Assembly (NCBI RefSeq): GCF_947501225.1
Contig: NZ_CANMUW010000023.1
Span: 1 to 60,655, forward strand
Length of the DNA stretch: 60,655 bases
Direction of reading: 5' to 3'
Source: an uncultured Shewanella sp.
Lineage (GTDB): Bacteria; Pseudomonadota; Gammaproteobacteria; Enterobacterales; Shewanellaceae
This document shows positions 35,180-42,657 of the stretch, one piece after another. The notes beneath the pieces were generated by a model. The model searched no databases and was not told the DNA's origin. It saw only the letters and a list, made by a program, of their open reading frames with translations. Made by a program: the position numbers and the translations under genes. Numbering within the stretch: position 1 is the stretch's first letter; each line of letters opens with the position of its first letter.

Positions 35180-36649
35180 TTAACCGGCTGTGCCGATATT
35201 ATTTTTCATAGAAACATTGGTGCGCATATCGGCGCCGGATCTCCAGAACTTCTCAACCTTACCCGGAATGGGCTCGGGTCCCTGTCCGCCATAGCCAAAC
35301 GCCGGATGAGCTTCCGCCATAAAGGCATGCAGAAATTTTGGCATCATAGGGTTGACGGCCATCATCATCCAGTGATGCCAGAAGTCGGGTTCATTGAAGG
35401 TACAACTGGCGATACAGTTCAAGCAGGAGGTATCGTTGTCTACCCAGAAGTTGAAGCAGCGCTTGGAGTCTGAATGCCACTTACTGACACCCGCGTGACT
35501 ATTCCAGGTATAACCCGGCTCGTCGCTGAACTCATAGGTAGGGTGAAAGGTGGGTTCATCATCCTGACTGATGGCACCGGACGGGCAGGAGTCGGCACAC
35601 TTCTTACAGGTTTTGCAGAACTCGCGCACCCCCCAGGTTCGTGGCTGATCGTAAGCATCTTCAAAGTCGATATCGGTAAATACCTTACACAGCCTCACCC
35701 TAGGCCCGACACCGGGCATGATGCAGGAGCCAAGACGACCGCCCTCTCCCATTCCGGCTAGGATGGCATAGGCCACAGAGTTAGCCAGATCGTTACCCGC
35801 TCCCACGGCATGGTATCCACAGCCACGGATAAACTTTGCCATCTGACACGCCATCTTACCCATGTCGCTATAACCGTTACCCGTGGCGCCCTCCGAGGTC
35901 CAGGACGGCGCCGTCGCTACGTTGTCATAGTCCATAGGGGTTGCAATGACGATCACCGACTTGGGTTTGAACGGAAAGTCTTTCTCCCAGGAGAGAGTTC
36001 TCTCATCCTCCATGTCATAGAGAGGAGCGTAAACGAAACGTTTATCAAACTTTGCGATGCCCACTCTCACCGCTCCAAACAGGCGTCCTGTCGAGCGGAT
36101 CATATCTGCGGCACGTTTGCCGCTTCCCCAATCATATTGCTCAGGCTCTACGTCTGTTTGATCCCAGCTATGCAGCGGAGTATTCGGTTGACCGAAGGCG
36201 GCTGCACGGGATTTGGCGACAACCAAAGGGTACCAGGCGGCGTGGCCGATAGCCCTGTCGGCCTGACCATATCCTGATTTACTATTATCGAAGTGATCAC
36301 GGTTCTCGAATGTCTGGACCACATCATTGAAGTCAAACTCTTTGTTCCACAAACGTGAATATTGAGCCGAACGCTCGGGATGATCTATCTTGGACAGTTT
36401 TGGGCTCACCGCGTGAGTCAGCACCAGATCCCGTTGGTCGAAAGGTTTAAAGTTGAGCTCGTCGACCTCGATACCCGGAGTGTTTGTCGAACCTTCCAGT
36501 GCCGCCTTAGAAGCCCCTAATGCCACTCCACCGGTTAACATAGCCGCACCACCACCAATGACGGTCTTCTTAAAGAAGCTGCGTCGCGACATGTTCGGTA
36601 GATCATCTTGCTGCTCTTGCGAGCTGAGGTTTTCATCTTGGTTTGTCAT
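35180..36649 (-). CDS. Reductive dehalogenase-family protein with Tat signal
   Basis: A 489-residue protein with the full RdhA plan. The twin-arginine signal is SRRSFFKK (residues 21-28), followed by a hydrophobic stretch and GAS. The core domain, where RdhA enzymes bind a corrinoid, runs from about 80 to 335. The first [4Fe-4S] motif is CKTCKKCADSCP (C-x2-C-x2-C-x3-CP, near 345), and the second is CFNFWVDNDTSC-LNCIASC (C-x10-C-x2-C-x3-C, about 396-414). RdhA enzymes reduce organohalides as terminal electron acceptors or, in a few cases, act catabolically. The related epoxyqueuosine reductase QueG lacks the Tat signal. Substrate is unknown. It lies in an operon with a c'-type cytochrome, an FKBP isomerase and a small anchor. 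The cofactor-binding fold cannot be proved by eye. Confidence 0.88.
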   Translation of the reverse strand: MTNQDENLSSQEQQDDLPNMSRRSFFKKTVIGGGAAMLTGGVALGASKAALEGSTNTPGIEVDELNFKPFDQRDLVLTHAVSPKLSKIDHPERSAQYSRLWNKEFDFNDVVQTFENRDHFDNSKSGYGQADRAIGHAAWYPLVVAKSRAAAFGQPNTPLHSWDQTDVEPEQYDWGSGKRAADMIRSTGRLFGAVRVGIAKFDKRFVYAPLYDMEDERTLSWEKDFPFKPKSVIVIATPMDYDNVATAPSWTSEGATGNGYSDMGKMACQMAKFIRGCGYHAVGAGNDLANSVAYAILAGMGEGGRLGSCIMPGVGPRVRLCKVFTDIDFEDAYDQPRTWGVREFCKTCKKCADSCPSGAISQDDEPTFHPTYEFSDEPGYTWNSHAGVSKWHSDSKRCFNFWVDNDTSCLNCIASCTFNEPDFWHHWMMMAVNPMMPKFLHAFMAEAHPAFGYGGQGPEPIPGKVEKFWRSGADMRTNVSMKNNIGTAG

Positions 36650-36701
36650 ATTGCTTAATTCTCTTCATCTAACAATGGGGTAAAAGTCTCTGCGGGCAAG
36701 A

Positions 36702-37331
36702 TCAGACGACTTCAATAAGTTCAAGGTCGAAGATCAAGGCCGCATTGCCGGGGATCTTCGGCGCCTTACCCACCTGACCATAGGCCAGCTCTGCCGGTAC
36801 ATATACTCGCCACTTAGAGCCTTGCGGCATCATCTGCAATACCTCGGTCCAACCGGGAATAACGCTCTGCACGGGAAACTCTACCGGCTCCCCTCTTTCG
36901 ACTGAGCTGTCGAATACTTCGCCGTTGATCAACATGCCGTGGTAGTGAACGATGACATTATCTATCTGCCCGGCAGTTCGCCCCTCTCCCATCTCTATGA
37001 CCTTGTATTGCAAGCCGGAGTCTGTGATGACGATTCCCGGCTTAAGGGCATTTTCAGACATAAATGCCTGACTGCGTCCCGCAACCTCATCGGCCTCTTT
37101 TCGGCGAATAGCCTCTACCCTGGCTGCAATATTTTTAAATGCCGTCTCCACTTGTTGATCAGTGATGGGCGCGGCTCTGTCATGGAAGCAATCCAGCATC
37201 CCAGCGAAGACGGTTTCCAGCTCCAATCCGTCAAAGTTATGAGTTTGCAGGTGACGGCCGAACTGCCACCCCAGTCCATAACTGACTTTCTGCTCGTCAT
37301 TTACGAGCGATACAGCTTTAGTATCAGTCAT
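36702..37331 (-). CDS. FKBP-type peptidyl-prolyl isomerase (FklB-like), cytoplasmic
   Basis: A 209-residue protein. The N-terminal helical dimerisation region (VSYGLGWQFGRHLQ to about 95) is followed by an FKBP domain (about 105-209) with VIVHYHGMLINGEVFDSS, VIPGWTEVLQMMPQGSKW, VPAELAYG and FDLELIEV. The layout matches E. coli FklB/FkpA. No signal peptide is seen, so it acts in the cytoplasm, where a Tat substrate must fold and gain cofactors. It is 52 bp before rdhA. In many dehalogenase clusters a trigger-factor-like RdhT fills such a role; here an FKBP may do so (inference). Confidence 0.88.
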   Translation of the reverse strand: MTDTKAVSLVNDEQKVSYGLGWQFGRHLQTHNFDGLELETVFAGMLDCFHDRAAPITDQQVETAFKNIAARVEAIRRKEADEVAGRSQAFMSENALKPGIVITDSGLQYKVIEMGEGRTAGQIDNVIVHYHGMLINGEVFDSSVERGEPVEFPVQSVIPGWTEVLQMMPQGSKWRVYVPAELAYGQVGKAPKIPGNAALIFDLELIEVV

Positions 37332-37378
37332 GATGATTTGACTCCTCAGATAAGGTAAATATACGCAAACAGCAGTTT

Positions 37379-37888
37379 CTAGTGCCCAGCAGGAGCATCC
37401 GGCAGGGGTAGAATCAGCCTTGCATCTGACTTCATAAAGCTCATATGACAGGCATTACAAGCCTCAATGGTGGTCACCACAGCCTTCATACTGGAGTGGC
37501 CATCATGGTTACGAACCGCTAATCGAAGTCCTAGGGTGGCATTTTTCAGAGCCTTAGAGCGGCTTTGGAACTCCTCCTTGCGATCCAGCAGGTCATCACT
37601 GGCTTTACTTTGCTTAAAGGAGTCCGGCACAAAGAAAAAATCGTTATATATGATGGATAACCCCGCCAGAGAGTCGACACGATTAAGCATGGTGAAACCA
37701 TTCCACGGCTTCTTGCCGGTAGCGATGGCACCGGCATCCATCAGGCTTGCGCCCATAAGCCTATGAACACCTTGTCGCGCCTGAATTGCCGCCGTCGGCT
37801 CAGCATAAGGATCCGGCATTGGGTTTGCTTTTGCCGCAAAACCAAACAGGCTTGCAAGCAAGGTAATAGAGAGAACTGTCTTCTGCAT
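37379..37888 (-). CDS. Cytochrome c'-like periplasmic haem protein
   Basis: A 169-residue protein with a Sec signal (MQKTVLSITLLASLFGFAAKA) and a single haem c motif CNACH in IEACNACHMSF near the C-terminus, where class II cytochromes c' carry it. The rest is predicted helical, fitting a four-helix bundle. The ATG at 37888 has AGGAA at eight bases, better than an upstream in-frame ATG at 37936. It is the first gene of the operon leading to rdhA, 47 bp before the FKBP gene. A role in delivering electrons to, or protecting, the exported dehalogenase is inferred from context only. Confidence 0.8.
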   Translation of the reverse strand: MQKTVLSITLLASLFGFAAKANPMPDPYAEPTAAIQARQGVHRLMGASLMDAGAIATGKKPWNGFTMLNRVDSLAGLSIIYNDFFFVPDSFKQSKASDDLLDRKEEFQSRSKALKNATLGLRLAVRNHDGHSSMKAVVTTIEACNACHMSFMKSDARLILPLPDAPAGH

Positions 37889-38022
37889 TTTTAGGTTTCC
37901 TATCGACAGACTTCCACAGGCAAAGCATCGGGTCATATAGCACTGAATGAAAACCTCAAACGGGTTAACCTTCGGCCACTAATTTGGGATAATGACCCTA
38001 ACTCGCTTAACCAACGATATAA

Positions 38023-38036
38023 GTACCGGGCGGTAC
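38023..38036. promoter_or_regulatory. Palindromic operator 1
   Basis: GTACC-GGGC-GGTAC is a perfect 5+5 dyad around four bases, in the divergent region between the cytochrome gene and tetR. Same format as operator 2; centres are 42 bp apart, about four helical turns. Confidence 0.7.
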
Positions 38037-38064
38037 ATATGTTGAGGCGATAATACCCCTCAAT

Positions 38065-38078
38065 GTACCAGGTGGTAC
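38065..38078. promoter_or_regulatory. Palindromic operator 2
   Basis: GTACC-AGGT-GGTAC, flanked by T and A to give TGTACC/GGTACA. TetR regulators commonly bind such short inverted repeats between themselves and the divergent operon. Confidence 0.7.
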
Positions 38079-38126
38079 ATAACGAGGTTGTAAAAATGTG
38101 ACACATGGTCTGAAAACAGACAATTT

Positions 38127-38140
38127 TTGATTTAGAGCAA
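38127..38140. promoter_or_regulatory. Candidate FNR/EtrA-like box in front of tetR
   Basis: TTGATTTAGAGCAA matches the FNR palindrome at nine of ten positions. It lies 28 bp before the chosen tetR start, on the same divergent stretch as the operators. Confidence 0.4.
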
Positions 38141-38168
38141 CAACCACAATTTTTGTATGGGTATATCA

Positions 38169-38738
38169 ATGACAGGTAAAGTAACGCGCCAACGTTTTTC
38201 CAAGAATCAATGGTTAGAAGCCGGACTAAAAATGCTTTCAAACCAAGGCGTTGACAAACTAAGTATCGGCAACCTGTCTCGCACAGTCGGCGTCGCTAAG
38301 ACCAGCTTCTATTGGCACTTTAAAGACAGACAAGATCTGTTGGATCATATGCTGGAGTACTGGATTTCTGAATTTAACGCCGTGTTAACGGACAACCCGG
38401 ATCTGCCACAGCTTCCTCCCAAGCAACGATTGCAAACCATTGCCGATACCGTAGTCGGACAAGATCTGGCCAAATATGAATTAGCCATCCGTGGCTGGGC
38501 CAGCCACGACGAAGCAGCCATGGCGGTGTTTGACAATATTCACTCACGTCGTATGGCCGTAATTCAGAGGGCCTTTGCCGACGCCGGTTTCGATGAATTG
38601 GAGCAAAAGACACGGGCCGAGCTGTTTAACTGTTACCTGAACTGGGGCAAGGTCATGAACAATGATCCAGCCTCATTTAAGACAACGGTAAACAGAGTCA
38701 TCCCTATGCTGCTTCTGGCGACCGTTGAAACAGATTAA
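38169..38738 (+). CDS. TetR-family transcriptional regulator
   Basis: A 189-residue regulator. The N-terminal TetR helix-turn-helix is QWLEAGLKMLSNQGVDKLS then IGNLSRTVGVAKTSFYWHF, the diagnostic TetR block. The C-terminal all-helical ligand and dimer domain is unassigned. It is divergent from the cytochrome-FKBP-rdhA-rdhB operon with two matching palindromes between, so it very likely controls that operon and itself. Ligand unknown; a halogenated or phenolic effector is speculation. An ATG at 38157 would add four residues; neither start has a strong ribosome site. Confidence 0.88.
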   Translation: MTGKVTRQRFSKNQWLEAGLKMLSNQGVDKLSIGNLSRTVGVAKTSFYWHFKDRQDLLDHMLEYWISEFNAVLTDNPDLPQLPPKQRLQTIADTVVGQDLAKYELAIRGWASHDEAAMAVFDNIHSRRMAVIQRAFADAGFDELEQKTRAELFNCYLNWGKVMNNDPASFKTTVNRVIPMLLLATVETD

Positions 38739-38849
38739 CGCTGAAATGTGAATTCCTGAGCAATTTACTCAAGTTTTCCTTGCCAGCTCTTAAAGAGGCA
38801 AATAAGATACACCTTAAAGATATAAATAATTTGCAGCTTTGAGGTGTTT

Positions 38850-39560
38850 ATGAGTGTTACAGACCAAACTGAGATCTCCCTATCTGAACAGCATGTCGGT
38901 CAGCTTGTAGCCGATGATTTTCGCTATGCCCATGTATTTAGTCAATTTGGTATCGATTTTTGCTGTGGCGGGGGACGAACACTCACCGCAGCCAGTGACA
39001 AGGCCGGTATCCCGTTAGCCGAAGTAGAAGCGGCACTGAGTAAAATTAACTCCGAAGGCCAGAAGGATGATGCACTGAATCAGTTAGCCCTCGGTGAACT
39101 CATCGACTATATCGAAGCAAATCATCATGCCTATGTGAGAGAGAAGGCGCCGCTGTTGATGGAGTATAGCCAGAAGATGGTAAGGGCTCACGGTGAACGC
39201 CACGCAGAAATTAAACCTTTTGCAGGTTGGGTGCGCGCCTTAGTCGACGACCTGACCCCTCACCTGATGAAGGAGGAGCGAATTCTGTTTCCGGCCATCC
39301 GTGCTATGGCTGCCGGTGAAACCGTAGAGGGCTGTTTCGGCCATATCGGCAACCCTATCAACGCGATGCAACACGAACATGACGACGCGGGCCATATACT
39401 CCAAAAGCTTCATGAAATAACCAATCACTTCCAGCCACCGGAGCATGCCTGCACCACCTGGCGGGTCTGTTACGCTACGCTGGCCGAGTTCGAGGCCGAC
39501 TTGATGCAGCACATTCACCTCGAAAATAACATCCTGTTCCCTAAGGCATTGGCCCTCTGA
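38850..39560 (+). CDS. ytfE: Di-iron iron-sulfur cluster repair protein
   Basis: A 236-residue YtfE/ScdA protein. The N-terminal ScdA_N domain contains FGIDFCCGGGRTL. The C-terminal hemerythrin-like bundle offers His/Glu ligands in IEANHHAYV, HGERHAEI, HLMKEERILFP, QHEHDDAG and MQHIHLENNILFP. The family repairs Fe-S clusters damaged by nitric oxide or peroxide. The start at 38850 is chosen over an in-frame GTG at 38844 because GAGG precedes it at five bases. It stands alone; its neighbours hold Fe-S enzymes (RdhA, FrdB) that it could serve. Confidence 0.92.
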   Translation: MSVTDQTEISLSEQHVGQLVADDFRYAHVFSQFGIDFCCGGGRTLTAASDKAGIPLAEVEAALSKINSEGQKDDALNQLALGELIDYIEANHHAYVREKAPLLMEYSQKMVRAHGERHAEIKPFAGWVRALVDDLTPHLMKEERILFPAIRAMAAGETVEGCFGHIGNPINAMQHEHDDAGHILQKLHEITNHFQPPEHACTTWRVCYATLAEFEADLMQHIHLENNILFPKALAL

Positions 39561-39587
39561 ATAGTCGTAGCCAACCGAGTACAAAAA

Positions 39588-39610
39588 GGCCGGCAAATGC
39601 CGGCCCTTTT
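39588..39610. terminator. Bidirectional terminator between ytfE and hupE
   Basis: GGCCGGCA/TGCCGGCC, with AA as loop, has AAAAA on the left and CTTTT on the right, serving the converging genes. Confidence 0.9.
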
Positions 39611-39626
39611 CACACTCAGTCCTGAA

Positions 39627-40205
39627 CTAACTCCCGATCAGCAGATAGCCACCGATTAGCGCAATGACGCCACCGGACATCCGCATCAGGTTATACTGCT
39701 TACCCACATGCTGCATCCCCATGCCCAGCACCACCCCGACAAGGTGTATGGTCGCAGTGCCGCAGATAAAGCCCAGAGCATAGAGTACCGGGTTTGCCAG
39801 TTGCGGCATCTCGACACCGTGAGCGTGACCATGAAATATGGCAAACACGCCAACAAATGCCATTATCAGCAACTGAGGAAGACGCTTATCGATTGCTAAC
39901 GCGACTCCCAACAGCAGGACAGATAAGGCAATTCCCATCTCCACGAAGGGAAGCGGAACCGAGAATAACCCAAGAATCCCTCCCAGAAGCATAAACATGA
40001 CGAATACCCCGGGTACGCTCCAGATAGCGCGACCACCGAGCTGTGTACTTAATACCCCCACACACAACATAGCTAACAGATGATCGAACCCCAACACGGG
40101 ATGATTGAAACCCGTTATAAAACCACCGGATGACCCCAACTCATGAGCCTGAGCCGGCAGTGATGAAAAGAGGAGGAAAAACATTAAAGCAGCTAAACGC
40201 AACAT
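39627..40205 (-). CDS. HupE/UreJ-family nickel/cobalt permease
   Basis: A 192-residue protein with a signal peptide (LFSSLPAQAHELG, leaving a mature His near the N-terminus) and about six TM helices. The family motifs are FNHPVLGFDHLLAM in TM1 and FHGHAHGVEMP in the central region, whose His and Asp bind Ni2+ or Co2+. HupE proteins supply nickel for hydrogenase or urease, or cobalt for corrinoids. Neither pathway is otherwise encoded here, though the putative RdhA two genes away would need a corrinoid. A perfect FNR-consensus palindrome lies 67 bp upstream. Confidence 0.9.
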   Translation of the reverse strand: MLRLAALMFFLLFSSLPAQAHELGSSGGFITGFNHPVLGFDHLLAMLCVGVLSTQLGGRAIWSVPGVFVMFMLLGGILGLFSVPLPFVEMGIALSVLLLGVALAIDKRLPQLLIMAFVGVFAIFHGHAHGVEMPQLANPVLYALGFICGTATIHLVGVVLGMGMQHVGKQYNLMRMSGGVIALIGGYLLIGS

Positions 40206-40271
40206 GACAACAATCCTATCCTTGATTACCCAAAGTAACAGGCAAGATACACCTCATCCCTCGGGCATCTA

Positions 40272-40285
40272 TTGATACATATCAA
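40272..40285 (-). promoter_or_regulatory. FNR/EtrA consensus box upstream of hupE
   Basis: TTGATACATATCAA is an exact TTGAT-N4-ATCAA palindrome, 67 bp before the hupE start, in the 92-bp gap after the HAD gene. It suits activation of a promoter overlapping it. Confidence 0.75.
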
Positions 40286-40297
40286 GCGATTGAAAAC

Positions 40298-41020
40298 TTA
40301 GGAAAGCAGTACAGCCAGTTCAGATATATCCTCTATCTCCAAATGGGGTAACATTCCACAGCCTTTGTCGACCGACGCACGGTCAAATGCAGGATTTAGC
40401 CATATGGACTGACAACCGGCCATTCTGGCCCCCTGAACATCGTTAAGGTAACTGTCTCCCACATGAAGTAGCGCCTGGTGAGCGATATCCAACCTGCGAC
40501 ACGCGCTATAAAACATATCCGGATAAGGTTTCTTTCTTGTCCCGTCACCGGGATGGAGTACAAACTGAAACAGAGATCCCAGACCTATCTTATCGGCATC
40601 GACATTTCCATTGGTCAAGCCAATCAAGGGATAGCTTCTCCCCAACTCCTCGAGCATAGTGATAATCGATGTTGAAACGGTAAAGTCAGATCTATCTTTC
40701 AGAAAATGCTCGACTCCCCGCTTTGCGCCGGTTTCGGCATCCGCTCTCGAATAACCTAAGCTAAGCAGGCCCTGCTCCAGCATCACGAATCTTGCGGCCG
40801 TAGTATCGTGAATCAGTTCAGGATATTTATTCAGCAAAGCGGCTTTCAGCACTATCCAGTCGGCTCTCTGCCATCGGCGGGTCTCGGCGTATTCCTGAGC
40901 AAGAAATGCGATTAACGAAGCTTCTGCTCGCTTAAGAACTGGCCGGTTATCATACAAGGTGTCATCGAGATCGAAGCTTATTACTTGAAAATCCCGTGTG
41001 CGTATATAGCTTTGCGCCAT
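40298..41020 (-). CDS. yigB: HAD-family phosphatase (YigB-like)
   Basis: A 240-residue haloacid dehalogenase-superfamily hydrolase. The motifs are ISFDLDDTLYDN (nucleophile Asp and general acid), LTNGN, KPYPDMF and HVGDSYLNDVQGARMAG. The name of the superfamily does not imply a link to RdhA. E. coli YigB is an FMN phosphatase and lies beside xerC as here. Its start overlaps the xerC stop by one base (TAATG), in one operon with xerC and the genes above. Confidence 0.9.
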   Translation of the reverse strand: MAQSYIRTRDFQVISFDLDDTLYDNRPVLKRAEASLIAFLAQEYAETRRWQRADWIVLKAALLNKYPELIHDTTAARFVMLEQGLLSLGYSRADAETGAKRGVEHFLKDRSDFTVSTSIITMLEELGRSYPLIGLTNGNVDADKIGLGSLFQFVLHPGDGTRKKPYPDMFYSACRRLDIAHQALLHVGDSYLNDVQGARMAGCQSIWLNPAFDRASVDKGCGMLPHLEIEDISELAVLLS

Positions 41021-41934
41021 TACTCTTTTCCTGTTTTCACTGTCGGTTTTGCCTTGGTTCTGGCCCTGGGGTGTGCTCCGTCATACACTTTCGCCAAGTG
41101 TTGGAAATCCAGGCTGGTGTATATCTGCGTCGTTGATAAATTGGCGTGGCCAAGTAACTCCTGAACAGCCCTTAGATCTGCACTGGACTCTAGCATATGT
41201 GTGGCAAAGGAGTGTCTGAGCTTATGGGGGTGTACACGCATATTCAGAGCTTGCTCCTGTCCCCACTTAGCGAGCCTGGCCTGAATACTCCGGTGTGCCA
41301 ACCGCCTCCCCTTACTGGTAACAAACAGGGCATTATCTTCACAGGCGGCGATCCCTTTTCTGCATGTCAGCCAACACTCGATGGCATGTATCGCGAAATT
41401 ACCGACAGGAACGATTCTCTCCCTGCCCCCCTTTCCCATCACCTTCACCTGCCTCTCAGAGAAGTCGATATCTCCCACATTCAGGGCGGCAAGTTCCGCC
41501 AGACGCAAACCTGATGAATAGAATAGCTCCATGATCGCCTTATCACGCAAGCTCAATGGGTCATCACCATCAATCTCCAAAAGATGAGTGACAGAATCGA
41601 GATCCATATTTTTAGGCAGGGGTTTATTTTGTTTTGGCGCACTCAGAGTCAAAGCCGGATTAGCCTGAATTGCCCCCTCTCTAAGCAGAAAGTCACAAAA
41701 CTGTTTGACTGCAGACAGTGTCAACGACATGGAGCGGGGGCTTAGCCCTTGCCTGTGAATTTGGCTCAGAGCCCCCTGAAGCTGCTCCCGGGTTACCTCA
41801 AGCCAGGAGCTGGTTTTCTCAAGCCGCTTGCTGACCCGCTGCAACTCGTACAGATAATTTCGAACTGTATACTTTGATAGCCGGCGTTCGGCACTGAGAT
41901 AACTTTCAAATTTTTGAAACCATTCAACGTTCAT
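41020..41934 (-). CDS. xerC: Site-specific tyrosine recombinase XerC
   Basis: A 304-residue recombinase that with XerD resolves chromosome dimers at dif. The N-terminal SAM-like core-binding domain is followed by the catalytic domain: Arg in SSGLRLAELAALN, Lys in MGKGGRERIVP, HPHKLRHSFATHML (His-x-x-Arg), LLGHANLSTTQIYT with the second His and the Tyr nucleophile. The ATG at 41934 gives NVEWFQKFESYLSAERRLS, consistent with XerC; the longer frame to 41970 is less likely. It overlaps yigB and follows DUF484, the usual order. Confidence 0.95.
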   Translation of the reverse strand: MNVEWFQKFESYLSAERRLSKYTVRNYLYELQRVSKRLEKTSSWLEVTREQLQGALSQIHRQGLSPRSMSLTLSAVKQFCDFLLREGAIQANPALTLSAPKQNKPLPKNMDLDSVTHLLEIDGDDPLSLRDKAIMELFYSSGLRLAELAALNVGDIDFSERQVKVMGKGGRERIVPVGNFAIHAIECWLTCRKGIAACEDNALFVTSKGRRLAHRSIQARLAKWGQEQALNMRVHPHKLRHSFATHMLESSADLRAVQELLGHANLSTTQIYTSLDFQHLAKVYDGAHPRARTKAKPTVKTGKE

Positions 41935-42018
41935 TAGCGCCTGTTTATCTTTTGAGCTTGAAATAAACACTCTCTCTTAGCTGACATGCCGGCCACGTCC
42001 GGGCAAAACGGATCGCCT

Positions 42019-42657
42019 CTACAATTTTGGCAGCAGATGATCCAGCAACTGCTTAAGCTGATCCAGCAGCAGATTATCCATCTCAGGATGAAAATGCATC
42101 GCATCCTGGCTGGCGATAGCAAAAATGACCTGACCACACTGGTCGGATAGTCTGGACAGGGCCACAGATCCGACATCACAGCCGAACAGACGCTTAGACT
42201 CTTCGATGGTTAAGCGTCCAAAATAATAGCCCTGCTTCAAGCGTTTACTCCAGATCCGCGACAGCTCACTATCCAGATCATGGACAGTAATCAGCCTGAC
42301 GTGACTGAAATTAAATTGAGTTTTTAACCCTTCGGACAGCGTCTGCCTCAACTCACCCAGATCTTCACATTGCAGCAGTTTCAGTGACAGCGCCGTATTG
42401 AACATATAGATAGCTTCATTACGCGATGCCATCCCCATCAAGGAGGTGATCTCCTCCTCAAGCTGCTGCACCCGACTTCTCAACATCTCCTGTTTACGCT
42501 CCACCAGAGAGACGGCGCCACGCTCACCGTGGGGAATGCGCATAGCCAGTAACAGCTCTGGATACCGGCTAAAAAAATCAGGATTATCTAACAGATATTC
42601 ACGTATCAGTATCTCATCAAACGGGGCTTCATTTTTCACTTCGGATGCTTCACTCAT
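42019..42657 (-). CDS. DUF484 GAF-like protein upstream of xerC
   Basis: A 212-residue protein whose place between dapF and xerC and sequence fit the DUF484 family (E. coli region yigA). The N-terminal part (IREYLLDNPDFFSRYPELLL) and coiled coil (RKQEMLRSRVQQLEEEITSL) precede a GAF-like domain. No catalytic residue is evident. Its ATG overlaps the dapF stop (ATGA), and it ends about 85 bp before the xerC ATG. Function in the family is unproven. Confidence 0.88.
   Translation of the reverse strand: MSEASEVKNEAPFDEILIREYLLDNPDFFSRYPELLLAMRIPHGERGAVSLVERKQEMLRSRVQQLEEEITSLMGMASRNEAIYMFNTALSLKLLQCEDLGELRQTLSEGLKTQFNFSHVRLITVHDLDSELSRIWSKRLKQGYYFGRLTIEESKRLFGCDVGSVALSRLSDQCGQVIFAIASQDAMHFHPEMDNLLLDQLKQLLDHLLPKL

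Noticed and set aside
35180..36649. Epoxyqueuosine reductase QueG
   Set aside because: The twin-arginine signal, the small membrane gene beside it and the cytochrome context do not fit cytoplasmic QueG, though the two families are related.
40206..40297. Possible cobalamin riboswitch before hupE
   Set aside because: The gap is only 92 bp, too short for the roughly 200-nt B12 element, and no B12-box sequence was seen.
40298..41020. HAD hydrolase as part of the dehalogenase system
   Set aside because: The superfamily name is misleading; the gene is the conserved yigB partner of xerC.
41020..41934. XerC as a phage or integron integrase marking an island
   Set aside because: It sits in the conserved dapF-DUF484-xerC-yigB order with no attachment repeat or cargo genes nearby.
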